NCBI RefSeq assembly: GCF_005765165.1
Contig: NZ_VCIW01000028.1
Coordinates: 1 to 64,000, forward strand
Source of the DNA: Paenibacillus antri
GTDB taxonomy: Bacteria; Bacillota; Bacilli; Paenibacillales; YIM-B00363
Direction: 5' to 3'
Length of the DNA stretch: 64,000 nt
The notes below the pieces were generated by a model that saw only the letters and a list, made by a program, of their open reading frames with translations, ran no database searches and was not told the DNA's origin. This document shows positions 17,398 through 26,046 of the stretch, in pieces. A program made the translations under genes and the position numbers. The number at the start of each line of letters is the position of its first letter. Position 1 is the stretch's first letter.

Positions 17398-18414
17398 TTA
17401 GATCACCCGTTGAGCAAGGTGATAATATAATGGTATCCCTGCAATTAAATTGAAAGGAAACGTAACTCCTAGGGATAATCCCAAGTAAATGGACGGATTC
17501 GCTTCCGGTACGGAACTTCTCATCGCGGCAGGGGCGGCTATATACGATGAACTCCCGGCCAGTACTCCCATTAGCGTGGCGCTTCCGACGGACAACCCAA
17601 TTTTCGCTCCAATCAAAACACCCAAGCTCCCCCACAGAATTGGCATCATGACAGCGAAAAGAAACAGCTTTACTCCATGTTTGCCTATTTCGGGAAGACG
17701 GTGTCCGGCAATTATGCCCATGTTCAATAAGAAAAGCATCATAATGCTGGGGTATAAATCAACAAAAAAGGGCTTGACCAGCGGTTGGCCTGATTCTCCT
17801 GTGACTAGCCCGATGAACAAACTCCCGAGCAGAAGGAACACACTCTTTCCGAAGAGGCCTTCCTTTAAGACTTCCTTATCAAACAGGGTTTTAATTGGAT
17901 ATTCTTTAAATATACCTAACTGATATGAGGACCGTGCCATTTGAGACGCGTTATTTTCTGCAATCCTTAAAAGCATTAACGAAACAATGATGGCAGGGCT
18001 CTCCATAATGACGACCAGTGCGCTCATGAATCCGTCATACCCAACACGTTGCTCTTCCAAAAACGCAATTGCCGCACCATAGGTCACAATGCTGACGGAG
18101 CCATATGTAGCTGCTAAGGCAACAGAATTTTTCACATCCATCTTCATGAATCTGCGCACTATCAACAGTGTCATAACGGGAATGAGTATCCCGAGCATTA
18201 ATGCACCCATAATGGGGCGTACCATTGTCGCCAGCGAGTAATGCGACAATTCAATTCCCCCTTTGACACCTATGGCAATTAGTAAATAGATGCTGAGGGC
18301 TTCACTTAGACCGCTTGGAAATTTCAAATCGGACTTGAAAAATGCGGCGATCAGCCCCAGTACGAAAAACAGTACAATTGGAGACAACAAATTCCCAACA
18401 ACAATATCGAACAT
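17398..18414 (-). CDS. sbtA: Sodium-dependent bicarbonate transporter SbtA family permease
   Basis: 338 residues with about ten membrane helices in two inverted halves. Motifs: AFFKSDLKFPSGLSEALSIYLL, GVKGGIELSH, TYGSVSIVTYGAAIAFLE and AVMMPILWGSLGVLIG...AGSSSYIAAPAAMRSSVPEANPS, all hallmarks of the SbtA (DUF897) family. In cyanobacteria SbtA imports HCO3- with Na+ and is gated by the PII-like protein SbtB. No sbtB is present here; instead a DUF2294 gene lies immediately upstream in the same direction, 115 bases away, separated by a hairpin (18447-18480). Confidence 0.88.
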   Translation of the reverse strand: MFDIVVGNLLSPIVLFFVLGLIAAFFKSDLKFPSGLSEALSIYLLIAIGVKGGIELSHYSLATMVRPIMGALMLGILIPVMTLLIVRRFMKMDVKNSVALAATYGSVSIVTYGAAIAFLEEQRVGYDGFMSALVVIMESPAIIVSLMLLRIAENNASQMARSSYQLGIFKEYPIKTLFDKEVLKEGLFGKSVFLLLGSLFIGLVTGESGQPLVKPFFVDLYPSIMMLFLLNMGIIAGHRLPEIGKHGVKLFLFAVMMPILWGSLGVLIGAKIGLSVGSATLMGVLAGSSSYIAAPAAMRSSVPEANPSIYLGLSLGVTFPFNLIAGIPLYYHLAQRVI

Positions 18415-18446
18415 GAATGTAAAGTCAACTCCTCTCGAAAAAAATA

Positions 18447-18480
18447 GCCGGCAATTCCAGGGTGCCCCTGAATCACCGGC
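18447..18480 (-). other. Intercistronic hairpin between the DUF2294 gene and sbtA
   Basis: GCCGG and CCGGC form the outer arms, and CCAGGG/CCCCTG the inner arms, of an imperfect stem. It is not followed by a T-run in the direction of transcription, so it is more likely an RNA-processing or stability element than a terminator. Confidence 0.45.
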
Positions 18481-18529
18481 TTATCTTCAACGGATCCTCT
18501 CGGATCTTTTGACTGATCTGCCATACGCA

Positions 18530-18904
18530 TTATACAATTAATTTCTTCTCCAGATTATCGGAGAGCACGAACACCATTACTCTTTCCCCGGTACGAGTGC
18601 TGATATCGGTGTGGAAGCTGCTGACTTCTTCCCCTGTCAGCTCGAGAATCATCTTTCCAAGCTGTTCTCTTCCCGATTCCACCAAATCCGCCCTAATGCG
18701 CTTCACAGAAAGCATACCTTCAGATGTCCCCGCCAGTTTTTTCTCAGCGGGAGTTAATATCCCTTTAAGTCCCACAATAATCATATTGCGCACAATGTCG
18801 GTTTTTACCAACACTGGCCCCCGTCCCAAATATTCCTTCTCCCATTGCGTTAAACTTCTGCTTAATTTGTCTTCCAATTCCCCTTTTGACATCGAACGGA
18901 GCAT
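18530..18904 (-). CDS. DUF2294 family protein
   Basis: 124 residues, typical length for DUF2294. It starts MSKGELEDKLSRSLTQWEKEYLGRGPV and contains the conserved VRNMIIVGLKGILTPAEKKL, VKRIRADLVESGREQLGKMI and TGEEVSSFHTDISTRTGERVMVFVLS. It is a soluble, small alpha/beta protein of unknown biochemistry. It is the first gene of the sbtA operon: TTTGGAGGG ribosome site, then an attenuator-like leader upstream. By position it could be the regulator of SbtA in place of SbtB, an inference from gene order only. Confidence 0.85.
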   Translation of the reverse strand: MLRSMSKGELEDKLSRSLTQWEKEYLGRGPVLVKTDIVRNMIIVGLKGILTPAEKKLAGTSEGMLSVKRIRADLVESGREQLGKMILELTGEEVSSFHTDISTRTGERVMVFVLSDNLEKKLIV

Positions 18905-18920
18905 TCAAATCCCTCCAAAT

Positions 18921-18962
18921 AAAAAACGGTACTTCATTTGGATGAGTCCAAATGAACATACC
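18921..18962 (-). terminator. Intrinsic terminator inside the leader of the DUF2294-sbtA operon
   Basis: Minus strand: TTCATTTGGA, loop CTCA, TCCAAATGAA (perfect 10-bp stem, 18956-18933), extended by GGTA/TACC, and followed by TTTTTT (18926-18921). It lies between the promoter (19088-19117) and the ribosome site (18911-18919) of the same operon and in its direction, so it must be conditional, i.e. an attenuator. Confidence 0.75.
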
Positions 18963-19087
18963 GATTTATCTACATCTTACTTTAGCAAATGATGTTACTT
19001 TTTCATCCCGTCATTGCTCATAACAGCATGCTAAAGCAACGAACCGCTCAAGCTATTTTGAAGATCATTCGTTTATGGCTTAAGCTA
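18963..19087 (-). promoter_or_regulatory. Candidate riboswitch/attenuator leader of the DUF2294-sbtA operon
   Basis: Minus-strand RNA features: GCTTAAGC (19085-19078) pairs with GCTTGAGC (19053-19046), though the start of transcription may trim this arm. AACGAA in its loop (19073-19068) pairs with TTCGTT just after it (19043-19038), giving a pseudoknot. CTTTAGCA (19036-19029) pairs with TGCTAAAG (18987-18980). The segment TCATTTG (18992-18986) repeats the left arm of the terminator and can pair with its right arm, so it could act as an anti-terminator, and it overlaps the second stem. I could not match this to a known riboswitch family. Confidence 0.5.
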
Positions 19088-19117
19088 ATTATACTTAACT
19101 CCGTTCCCCTCTGTCAA
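19088..19117 (-). promoter_or_regulatory. Sigma-A promoter of the DUF2294-sbtA operon
   Basis: TTGACA (19117-19112), 18-base spacer, TATAAT (19093-19088) on the minus strand: both boxes match consensus. The start of transcription would be near 19081, giving a leader of about 175 bases. Together with the leader it fills the 18905-19268 intergenic space; the gerA side shows a CCCGG/CCGGG hairpin (19191-19208) and no clear sigma-G boxes. Confidence 0.8.
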
Positions 19118-19268
19118 TGCAATCTTTTGTCTAATGTCAACCCTTTCGGAAGTTGGATGATCTCATAAGAGGAAAGTTGCATCTATGAATACCCCGGGAT
19201 ATTTCCGGGAATAATTGTATCCAACACAGCTTAATTTATTTAATACTTTAATGTATTGGAGTTTTGAT

Positions 19269-20618
19269 ATGATACATACCGAGGATATACACGAACACAT
19301 TGGGGACCATAGAAATTCTGCGGATTTAGAAACTCAATGTTTAACAAATGGCCAACTTGAAGCGCACGTTTATTTTTATAAATCATTGTGTGACATAAAA
19401 ATAATACGGGACTGTATTTCCGAACCTCTTGCAAAGTGCAAAACAGCTGAAGATTTTAAAAGCGTATTAAATTCCGAGCTTTCATGTAAACGTTTGGATG
19501 ATGTGGAACAAATTCGGCCTGAAATGCTCAAAGGAAATGCCCTAATTGCTTTTGAGGGTAAGCTGTGGGCTCTTTCCGCCGCTAAAGTCATCAACGATAA
19601 ACCAGGTGAAGCAACGAATGAAGCATCAGTTCAAGGGCCAATATTCGCTCTAACTGAAAATAGCACAGCAAACATTAATCTGATTCGGCATAGGTACCCT
19701 TCACCGAACCTGATTGTTGAGGAAAAGACCGTCGGTATTATTTCAAAAACAAAATTGTCTATTCTTTATGACAAACAATTAGTAAACGAAAGCGTGTTAA
19801 ACGAATTATTTCAGAAATTAGATAAGGTTCGTGCCGATGTTGTGCAGGCAGTTGGACAACTTGAAGCGCTGTTGTCTCAAAAGAAATTCCGATTATTTCC
19901 CGTCACATTATTGACCGAAAGACCTGACCGTATCGCATTGAATCTTGCTCAAGGCAAGGTTGTTATATTAATGCAGGGTTCAAATTTTGCTTTAATAGCG
20001 CCTGCAGTTTTTTATGACTTTATGTCGGCTATGGACGATATGTATCAATCATTTTGGGTGAGTAATATGTTAATCGTCCTTCGTTATATTGCACTGTTTA
20101 TTACCATCACGCTACCCGCAATGTATATAGCTGTTATTTCCCATAACCCTGAAGTATTCCGGATCCAATTTACATTATCCATTGCAGGGAGCCGTGCCGC
20201 GGTGCCTTACCCCTCATTTATAGAAGTGTTTATTATGCTGTTTATCATTGAAGCACTAATCGAGTCAAGCATCAGACTCCCCAAGTTCATAGCACAAACC
20301 ACAACAACGGTCGGGGGATTAATACTGGGACAAGCTGCACAGCAAGCCGGTTTGATTAGCAGCATTATGATTATTATTGCATCCGCAGTTGCTATTGCAA
20401 ACTTTGTTATACCGATTAACGCCATGAGCTTCGCAATTCGCATTGTTAAATACCCTTTGATTATTCTTGCTATATTTTTCGGTATCGTCGGAGTAATTAT
20501 CGGTGTTTTCTGTTTTTTATTGTATTTAGCAAATATGAAGAGCTTTGGGGAACCTTATTTACGACTCTTTCTTGGGGAACATTCACCCTCAGGGTACAAG
20601 CAAGGGGATTCTGCATGA
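19269..20618 (+). CDS. Spore germination receptor subunit A (GerA family)
   Basis: 449 residues from ATG 19269. The N-terminal hydrophilic domain (residues 1-about 225) carries the GerAA-type features KSLCDIKIIRDCISEPL, GNALIAFEG, RHRYPSPNLIVEEKTVGIISKTKLSILY and FPVTLLTERPDRIALNLAQGKVVI. It is followed by about five membrane spans with the family signature SNMLIVLRYIALFITITLPAMYIA. Subunit A sits in the spore inner membrane and with B and C forms the germinant receptor. The N-terminal domain is shorter than in most GerAA proteins (usually about 480-520 residues in total). It overlaps gerAB by four bases. Confidence 0.88.
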   Translation: MIHTEDIHEHIGDHRNSADLETQCLTNGQLEAHVYFYKSLCDIKIIRDCISEPLAKCKTAEDFKSVLNSELSCKRLDDVEQIRPEMLKGNALIAFEGKLWALSAAKVINDKPGEATNEASVQGPIFALTENSTANINLIRHRYPSPNLIVEEKTVGIISKTKLSILYDKQLVNESVLNELFQKLDKVRADVVQAVGQLEALLSQKKFRLFPVTLLTERPDRIALNLAQGKVVILMQGSNFALIAPAVFYDFMSAMDDMYQSFWVSNMLIVLRYIALFITITLPAMYIAVISHNPEVFRIQFTLSIAGSRAAVPYPSFIEVFIMLFIIEALIESSIRLPKFIAQTTTTVGGLILGQAAQQAGLISSIMIIIASAVAIANFVIPINAMSFAIRIVKYPLIILAIFFGIVGVIIGVFCFLLYLANMKSFGEPYLRLFLGEHSPSGYKQGDSA

Positions 20619-21688
20619 ATCGCTATTTTTACTATCCAATCTTGGTATGCATGCTTATTAACACAATTATTTACGTACCAGAATTACTTATTAAATCTCG
20701 ATTTGAAGGCGCCATAACAGCCATGCTGATCGCTATTCCGTTAGGATCTTTTTTGGCTTACTTGTTTTCCAGGGGAATGAATCGTTTTCCTGGTTTAGGC
20801 ATTTCCGAAATCTTTGAGCAACATATGCCTAAGTTCATCCGTTTGCCCATCATCGTATTCCTTGGCTTATTGTGGTTTGCAGCCGGGTCTATTGCATTAG
20901 TTGCCATTTCGCTGATAGCCATAAGGTTTATTAATCCGGATGTTTCAGTTACTGTTCTGCTTTTTGTGTTTATTACGGTAGGGTGCTGGGCTGCAACCCG
21001 TTCTTCGTTAGCCATCCTCTATATTTTAGAGATTGGGCTGTTGATGAGTACCCCGATCATAGCGTTAATATGGTTTAAAGCATTTCAAAATGAAATGTTC
21101 GATTGGAATGCTGTCTTTGCCATGTCTGATTACGTCTTCGGACTGCCTTCTTGGAGCACCTTTTTCACCGCCACAGATCTATTTACAGGGTATATCTCAT
21201 TAGTCGTGTTCAACCGATTTATTAAAGCCGGGAAAAAGATTACTCATTTATGGATTTTGCCGGTTGCAGGAACAATCGTCTTTTTTACAATATTTTTTAT
21301 CCCAATCGGTATCCATGGTACACAGGCAGTGGATCATTATGTGAATGTTTGGGTCAGTACCGCGGATTCGCTCCGGTTGAAATATGGGTTCATTGAACGG
21401 GTGGGTTTCTTGTATTCATATGTGTATATTGGCTTATCTCTTCTATTTATTGCAACGAGCTGGCATGTTGGAACCGAATTAATGCGAAGTGTATTTCGTA
21501 AACAATCAGACCTTCTTAAGTGGGTTATCGCAGGCACGATCGGTGTCGGGACATTTTTGTATGGCATCTATTCGAACGAAAAACAGCTTATTCACTTTGC
21601 GCAACAATGGTTTGGCATCCTTTTCGTTGTGGAGTTATTGTTGGTTGCTTTAGTCGTTTTTCTAAGCAGGAGGAATAGGCATGCGTAA
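20615..21688 (+). CDS. Spore germination receptor subunit B (GerAB/amino-acid-permease-like)
   Basis: 357 residues, ten predicted membrane spans, family length about 360-370. It belongs to the APC-superfamily-like GerAB group, thought to bind the germinant in the inner spore membrane. Conserved stretches include SRGMNRFPGLGISEIFEQ, FNRFIKAGKKITHLWILPV and FIERVGFLYSYVYIG. The ATG overlaps the gerAA stop (ATGA), and its own end overlaps gerAC by 8 bases, so translation is coupled. Confidence 0.9.
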   Translation: MNRYFYYPILVCMLINTIIYVPELLIKSRFEGAITAMLIAIPLGSFLAYLFSRGMNRFPGLGISEIFEQHMPKFIRLPIIVFLGLLWFAAGSIALVAISLIAIRFINPDVSVTVLLFVFITVGCWAATRSSLAILYILEIGLLMSTPIIALIWFKAFQNEMFDWNAVFAMSDYVFGLPSWSTFFTATDLFTGYISLVVFNRFIKAGKKITHLWILPVAGTIVFFTIFFIPIGIHGTQAVDHYVNVWVSTADSLRLKYGFIERVGFLYSYVYIGLSLLFIATSWHVGTELMRSVFRKQSDLLKWVIAGTIGVGTFLYGIYSNEKQLIHFAQQWFGILFVVELLLVALVVFLSRRNRHA

Positions 21689-22766
21689 GCTTGTGGTAAT
21701 CCTATTATCTTTCACGTTGCTGTTGCTGCCGGGCTGCGGCTTCAAAGATATTGATAAGCGCTTTTTTGTTGTGGCCATCGGCGTTGACAAGGGAATGGAG
21801 AAAAAGTACAAAGTAACTTTCAAGCTTGCTATTCCATCCCCTCAAATTAAGCCAGGCCAAGGAGATTTTCAATTGGTAAGTCGAGAAGCCAACAACATAT
21901 CCGAAGCTATCGAATTAATGAAATCCGATGTGGATAAGGAATTTGATATGGGGCATGCCAAAATAGCTGTATTAGGTAAGGAGTTGGCAAGTGAAGAAAT
22001 AACCGAAGCTGTAGATTGGTTTATTAGGAGCCATGATATCCAGCGAATCGAATACGCAGCACTTGGAGAACCTTCAGCCGAGGAGATATTGGCACTAGGT
22101 CCAAAGTCCGAACGTCTGGCTGCAAACTCGCTCATTTTAAGTTTTGGACGCGAAGGGACAGAATCGTCATTTATCGTGACGGAGTATTTGTACGATTTTT
22201 ATGATAGATTGCTGGAAACAGGGAAAGATCCTTTTTTACCAATCATAAAGATAAGAGGGGATACGTACGAAATCAATCGTGTTGCCCTATTTGATAAGGA
22301 AAAACTAAAGATGATCTTAAATGCGGAGCAAACGAGAATTTTTAACCAATTAGTCAGTAAACATTCACGATTTGGAATTAGGGTAGATGAGGAAGACGTT
22401 CATTTCTCATTATCCGTTCAAAAATACGATTATAGCTATAAGATCTCCACTCCCAGCAATGAAAAACCTTCCATCAATATGGTTGTAACCATAAAGGGAC
22501 AAGTTGCGGAATCAGACCGAATGTTGTTTGGTCGAAATTGGGAAGAGTTAGAGGAATCGGCGGAAAGAGCAGTACAGAAAAGTTACCTGAATCTGCTTGA
22601 AAAAATCAAGAAAAATAACGTCGATCCTGTTGGATTCGGTCTCAAATATATTGCAACACGCCGCAATGGTCTTAAGGATTGGGAGCAGTGGCAAAAAATT
22701 TATCCAGATGCGCAGTTTAACATAAGAGTAAACGTGATTTTGGAGAATACGGGAGAAATTAAATAG
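21681..22766 (+). CDS. Spore germination receptor lipoprotein subunit C (GerAC)
   Basis: 361 residues. Signal peptide with lipobox LLPGC (Cys19) gives an N-terminal lipid anchor. GerAC signatures: DIDKRFFVVAIGVDKG, YKVTFKLAIPSP, MGHAKIAVLGKEL and, in the C-terminal domain, VQKSYLNLLEKIKKNNVDPVGFG. It is the last gene of the gerA-type operon and is closed by an intrinsic terminator 80 bases downstream. GerAC subunits face the outside of the inner spore membrane and are essential for receptor function. Confidence 0.92.
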   Translation: MRKLVVILLSFTLLLLPGCGFKDIDKRFFVVAIGVDKGMEKKYKVTFKLAIPSPQIKPGQGDFQLVSREANNISEAIELMKSDVDKEFDMGHAKIAVLGKELASEEITEAVDWFIRSHDIQRIEYAALGEPSAEEILALGPKSERLAANSLILSFGREGTESSFIVTEYLYDFYDRLLETGKDPFLPIIKIRGDTYEINRVALFDKEKLKMILNAEQTRIFNQLVSKHSRFGIRVDEEDVHFSLSVQKYDYSYKISTPSNEKPSINMVVTIKGQVAESDRMLFGRNWEELEESAERAVQKSYLNLLEKIKKNNVDPVGFGLKYIATRRNGLKDWEQWQKIYPDAQFNIRVNVILENTGEIK

Positions 22767-22847
22767 CACGGTAATACAGCTATATATTCGGCAAAAATCA
22801 TTTAGAGTTGAACACATAACCAATCGACGGTAAACCAAACAAATAAG

Positions 22848-22882
22848 ACTCCTTTGAATCAATGTGATTCGGGAGTTTTTTT
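22848..22882 (+). terminator. Intrinsic terminator after the germination operon
   Basis: ACTCCTTTGAATCA (22848-22861) pairs with TGATTCGGGAGT (22865-22876) around a three-base loop, followed by a T-run to 22882. Confidence 0.85.
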
Positions 22883-22926
22883 GCTTATAATGTAAGTATG
22901 AGTTTAGTTGAAAGAGAGGAGAGTGA

Positions 22927-23241
22927 ATGATGCTTACGATTGAGGAATACATATCACAGATGAAAAAAAAGGACAAGCTGGATGAGTTTAATTTTAAAAA
23001 CCATGCTGAAAATATGACCGCCGTCATCAAGTATGTTATGGAGTACTTTAATACTTATCTTGATCCGGAAGCCTACAATTATGAAAATATAAAAACTGAA
23101 CAGGCGGCATTAAAAATTGAGCAAGAAATTAGGTCTGCTTTTCCCAAAAGTAAAGATTTCATTATAGATTACTATAAAAGATATAAGACATGGATAGACA
23201 AAGGGCTTAAGCCTCTGATTGATCATAATAGAGTTGGGTGA
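22927..23241 (+). CDS. Hypothetical protein, 104 residues
   Basis: Begins with tandem ATG codons behind GAGAGGAG. Sequence MLTIEEYISQMKKKDKLDEFNF...NMTAVIKYVMEYFNTYLDPEAYNYENIK is acidic, helical and soluble, with Tyr-rich segments near the C-terminus (DYYKRYKTW). I do not recognise the family. Because it ends abruptly at a TGA before a stretch of non-coding remnants, it may be the N-terminal part of a longer gene. A monocistronic unit between two terminators. Confidence 0.55.
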   Translation: MMLTIEEYISQMKKKDKLDEFNFKNHAENMTAVIKYVMEYFNTYLDPEAYNYENIKTEQAALKIEQEIRSAFPKSKDFIIDYYKRYKTWIDKGLKPLIDHNRVG

Positions 23242-23872
23242 TAGATTAAGCTTCTTTCTTCTTAGAATAAAGGTAAGGCTGGTGCAACCAATCAAAAAGG
23301 ATTAATCTCCATAAGTGCTATCCATATTGGGGCGATAGTCTGTGATGCACCGTGATGGCTGGAGTCAGACTAATGGTTGGGCTCTAATGGCACCATAGTT
23401 TATAAACCTTCTTCTCCCAGCCATAGTAGCAGTATTGACGGAGATTATCCATTTTCATACTCTGTAGTGCAGTGCTGATCTTGTTTTGCATGGTTGGCTA
23501 AGGGGCAGGTTAAGGGAGCTATGGACTATGAACAGAAAAAGCAGACCAAGACTGTATTGTTCCAGTTTTGGTCTGCTCTTTGTTGATACTTCCCTAAAAA
23601 TACATTGAATACATGTAAACAATGTGTAGACCCTTATATTTCAAGGAGTTTTCACATTCTCGTTTAGATAACTGACACTACGCTGGTGTTACCTCGAAAT
23701 AGGCAGAAAGTTCTGTATATTCAGTCACCCAGATAATGGAAGTGGTGCAAATGATACAGGACTTTTATCACGTGCGAAAAATGGTGAAAATTGGTACAAT
23801 TATCACATGACATATGAACCAAACGTCATGACATACTGGGTCCATTTATCCTAAGTATGGAAAGGAGATGCG
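23242..23872. other. Gene-free remnant region with MITE-like inverted repeat and a decayed ORF
   Basis: No intact gene in 630 bases. GGATTAATCTCC...TGCTATCCATATTGG (23299-23331) resembles, on the other strand, GGATAATCTCC...TGCTACTATGGCTGG (23452-23418), an imperfect terminal inverted repeat that would bound a segment of about 155 bases. Downstream, 23669-23852 is open in one plus frame and reads like the end of a real protein (SHPDNGSGANDTGLLSRA, TYEPNVMTYWVHLS) but has no start. Both are probably decayed insertions. Confidence 0.35.
23540..23577. terminator. Bidirectional terminator-like hairpin
   Basis: AGCAGACCAAGACTG (23540-23554) pairs, with one mismatch, with CAGTTTTGGTCTGCT (23563-23577), with A-run before and T-rich sequence after it. 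It lies in the remnant region before the HAD-family gene. Confidence 0.65.
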
Positions 23873-24559
23873 ATGAAAGTATTTGATACAATAGGACAAT
23901 TTGACGAAATATTAAAACGAGGAGTGAATTATGCCGTTTTTGATGTCGACAATACAATTACCAAAAGCAATATCGCACAGTTCTACTTTTTCATAAAAAG
24001 AAAGCGCTTAAAGAATACACTCTACTGGTGGCCATTTCTTCTATACTGTGCTAGTGCTGCTCCCTTTTACCTCATTCTGGACTTAATATCTAGGGATTGG
24101 TTCAACCATTTATTTGTTCAACGAAAATTTCGGAAATATACGTATGAACAATTGGAAATCTATGCAGAGATGTTCTTTCATGAGAGTCTAAAACAACAAT
24201 TCATTTCCCCAATTCATGATCTTATTTTTTATTTAAAAAGCAAAGGGGTTCAGATTACATTGTTATCGACCAATTTTGATTTGCTTGTCAAACAATACGG
24301 CAGTTATTTTGAAGTTCCCTATGTATGTTTGTCGGTGATTAAAACCGATAACGGGATACGAATCGATTTTTCCAAGTTGAGTGGGTTTAAACATAATAGC
24401 ATTCAACAATTCGATCCGGCTTTGACAATGGCTGTTGGTGATTCAAAATATGATCTGCCGATGCTAGAGCACGTCCATTATCCGATCATCGTAGCGAAGA
24501 AAAAAAAGAAATGGATGCAGTCGTTACAGAGGGAGGCTCTATTGATCCGACATTCATGA
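23873..24559 (+). CDS. HAD-superfamily (subfamily IB) hydrolase
   Basis: 228 residues, AAAGGAGATGCG before the ATG. The catalytic motif I DVDNT (Asp24 nucleophile, Asp26), motif II LLSTNFD (Thr/Ser) and motif III/IV MAVGDSKYDLPML (paired Asp) are complete, as in PSPase-like HAD-IB phosphatases. A hydrophobic segment at about 45-70 (WWPFLLYCASAAPFYLILDLI) could insert in the membrane, which is common in the NagD/PlsC-linked HAD-IB group acting on phospholipid headgroups. The substrate is unknown. The next gene, a sensor kinase, starts 60 bases later. Confidence 0.8.
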   Translation: MKVFDTIGQFDEILKRGVNYAVFDVDNTITKSNIAQFYFFIKRKRLKNTLYWWPFLLYCASAAPFYLILDLISRDWFNHLFVQRKFRKYTYEQLEIYAEMFFHESLKQQFISPIHDLIFYLKSKGVQITLLSTNFDLLVKQYGSYFEVPYVCLSVIKTDNGIRIDFSKLSGFKHNSIQQFDPALTMAVGDSKYDLPMLEHVHYPIIVAKKKKKWMQSLQREALLIRHS

Positions 24560-24618
24560 TTCTCTGTCCATGACGGCTCTTTAATCGTTAATCCAATCGA
24601 TTAAAGGAGTTGAACCGA

Positions 24619-26046
24619 ATGGTATTTGTTTTTATTGCTTTGTGGACGATCGCAGCCATCCTACTCATTATCAATCCTAAAAATGAATCAACGCGCTGGG
24701 CCGCGCTTACTGCCTTTACAGGAGGTGGCGGTGGATTATCACGTACAGTTACTGAAACCATTTTGCCATATTTAGATAAGTATCAACTTCTCACTCCTTC
24801 GCTCGAATCGATTCTGCTCAAACTGCACATGTTCGGCTCGTTTATGAATCATAACGGGCTGCCGTATTGCTTTTTAATGTATGCTGTTAGCTATTCGGAC
24901 ATTTTTCATAATAAAGTAAAATCAATTCTTACTTGGGTGCTTCCACTGCCGATTGTTGGTATGTTCTTCCTGACCTCATTTACTCCACCAATCGAACATA
25001 ACTTTTTAGTACTATTTTATTGGTGTGTACCTTATTTGATCATGGGGCTGACCTCACTATCTTACAGCTACTTAAAAGAGAATAACTTGAAAAGGAAAAG
25101 AAGCAGGCTTTTTTCCAACTTGGTGGCTTTTCCCCCCATTCTGTTTCAAATAGTAGCGAACTACACCTTAAAGGCATTTTTTGACATACAGGAAATATGG
25201 CGCTTTATGCCATTCGTCATTACTTTTTTACTTATTTCTTTCTTGTTGCTTGGCATTAAGTATGGTGTGTTGGGTGTCAGGTTGAAATTTGAGAAGGATC
25301 GTCTATATGGGACGATGCGGGCAATATCTTATGGAACCAGTGTATTAAATCATACGATCAAAAACGAAGTTGGGAAAATCAGAATTGTAACCGATGAGAT
25401 TCGCAACATGGCCTTTTCCGCTCAACAGGAGAAAATTGCAGATGATGCTGTAGTTGTACTCGAATCAACAAAACATATGCTGGATATGGTTTCGCGAATA
25501 CAAAGCCAAACACAAGACATTCTACTCAAAGAGGGGGTATATGATGTAATAGACATTTTGAGCCGGGCGCTTTCAATGTCTAAGATTATTTTGGACGAGC
25601 GAAATATTCAGACAAACATGGAGATAGACACGACAACTTTGTTTTTAACGTGTGATTCGGTTCATCTTCAAGAAACATTTCATAATATCATTGTTAACGC
25701 GGCCGAAGCGATGGAACATCATGGGATCCTAACTATCTCCATGCGCGAACAACGCAAACATATCGTACTCGTCTTCCATGATAATGGTAAAGGCAGCACG
25801 AAGGAAGAGCTTTCCAATTGGTTTGATCCGTTCTATTCAACGAAACACCGCAATCACAACTATGGATTGGGACTTACATATTGCTATAATGTATTGCAGC
25901 AGCACGGCGGATCCATTGACATTCAGAGTGAACTGAAAGTCGGAACGACGGTCTCACTTATGTTTCCAAAAAGAAGAGTTCGATCTGCTATGCTTCCCTT
26001 GGCGGAGGTGAGCGATGTTGGATCAAATCAAAATCATGTTGGTTGA
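24619..26046 (+). CDS. Membrane sensor histidine kinase
   Basis: 475 residues from ATG 24619 (AAAGGAG 9 bases upstream; the TTG at 24610 is too close). About seven membrane spans fill residues 1-225, a 7TM-type sensor without a periplasmic domain. The dimerisation segment has SVLNHTIKNEVGKIR (His near 245), and the ATPase domain has the N box FHNIIVNAAEAMEHH, G1 box DNGKGS and G2 box NYGLGLTYC. The end overlaps the response-regulator gene by 32 bases, so the two are a pair. The signal is unknown. Confidence 0.88.
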   Translation: MVFVFIALWTIAAILLIINPKNESTRWAALTAFTGGGGGLSRTVTETILPYLDKYQLLTPSLESILLKLHMFGSFMNHNGLPYCFLMYAVSYSDIFHNKVKSILTWVLPLPIVGMFFLTSFTPPIEHNFLVLFYWCVPYLIMGLTSLSYSYLKENNLKRKRSRLFSNLVAFPPILFQIVANYTLKAFFDIQEIWRFMPFVITFLLISFLLLGIKYGVLGVRLKFEKDRLYGTMRAISYGTSVLNHTIKNEVGKIRIVTDEIRNMAFSAQQEKIADDAVVVLESTKHMLDMVSRIQSQTQDILLKEGVYDVIDILSRALSMSKIILDERNIQTNMEIDTTTLFLTCDSVHLQETFHNIIVNAAEAMEHHGILTISMREQRKHIVLVFHDNGKGSTKEELSNWFDPFYSTKHRNHNYGLGLTYCYNVLQQHGGSIDIQSELKVGTTVSLMFPKRRVRSAMLPLAEVSDVGSNQNHVG

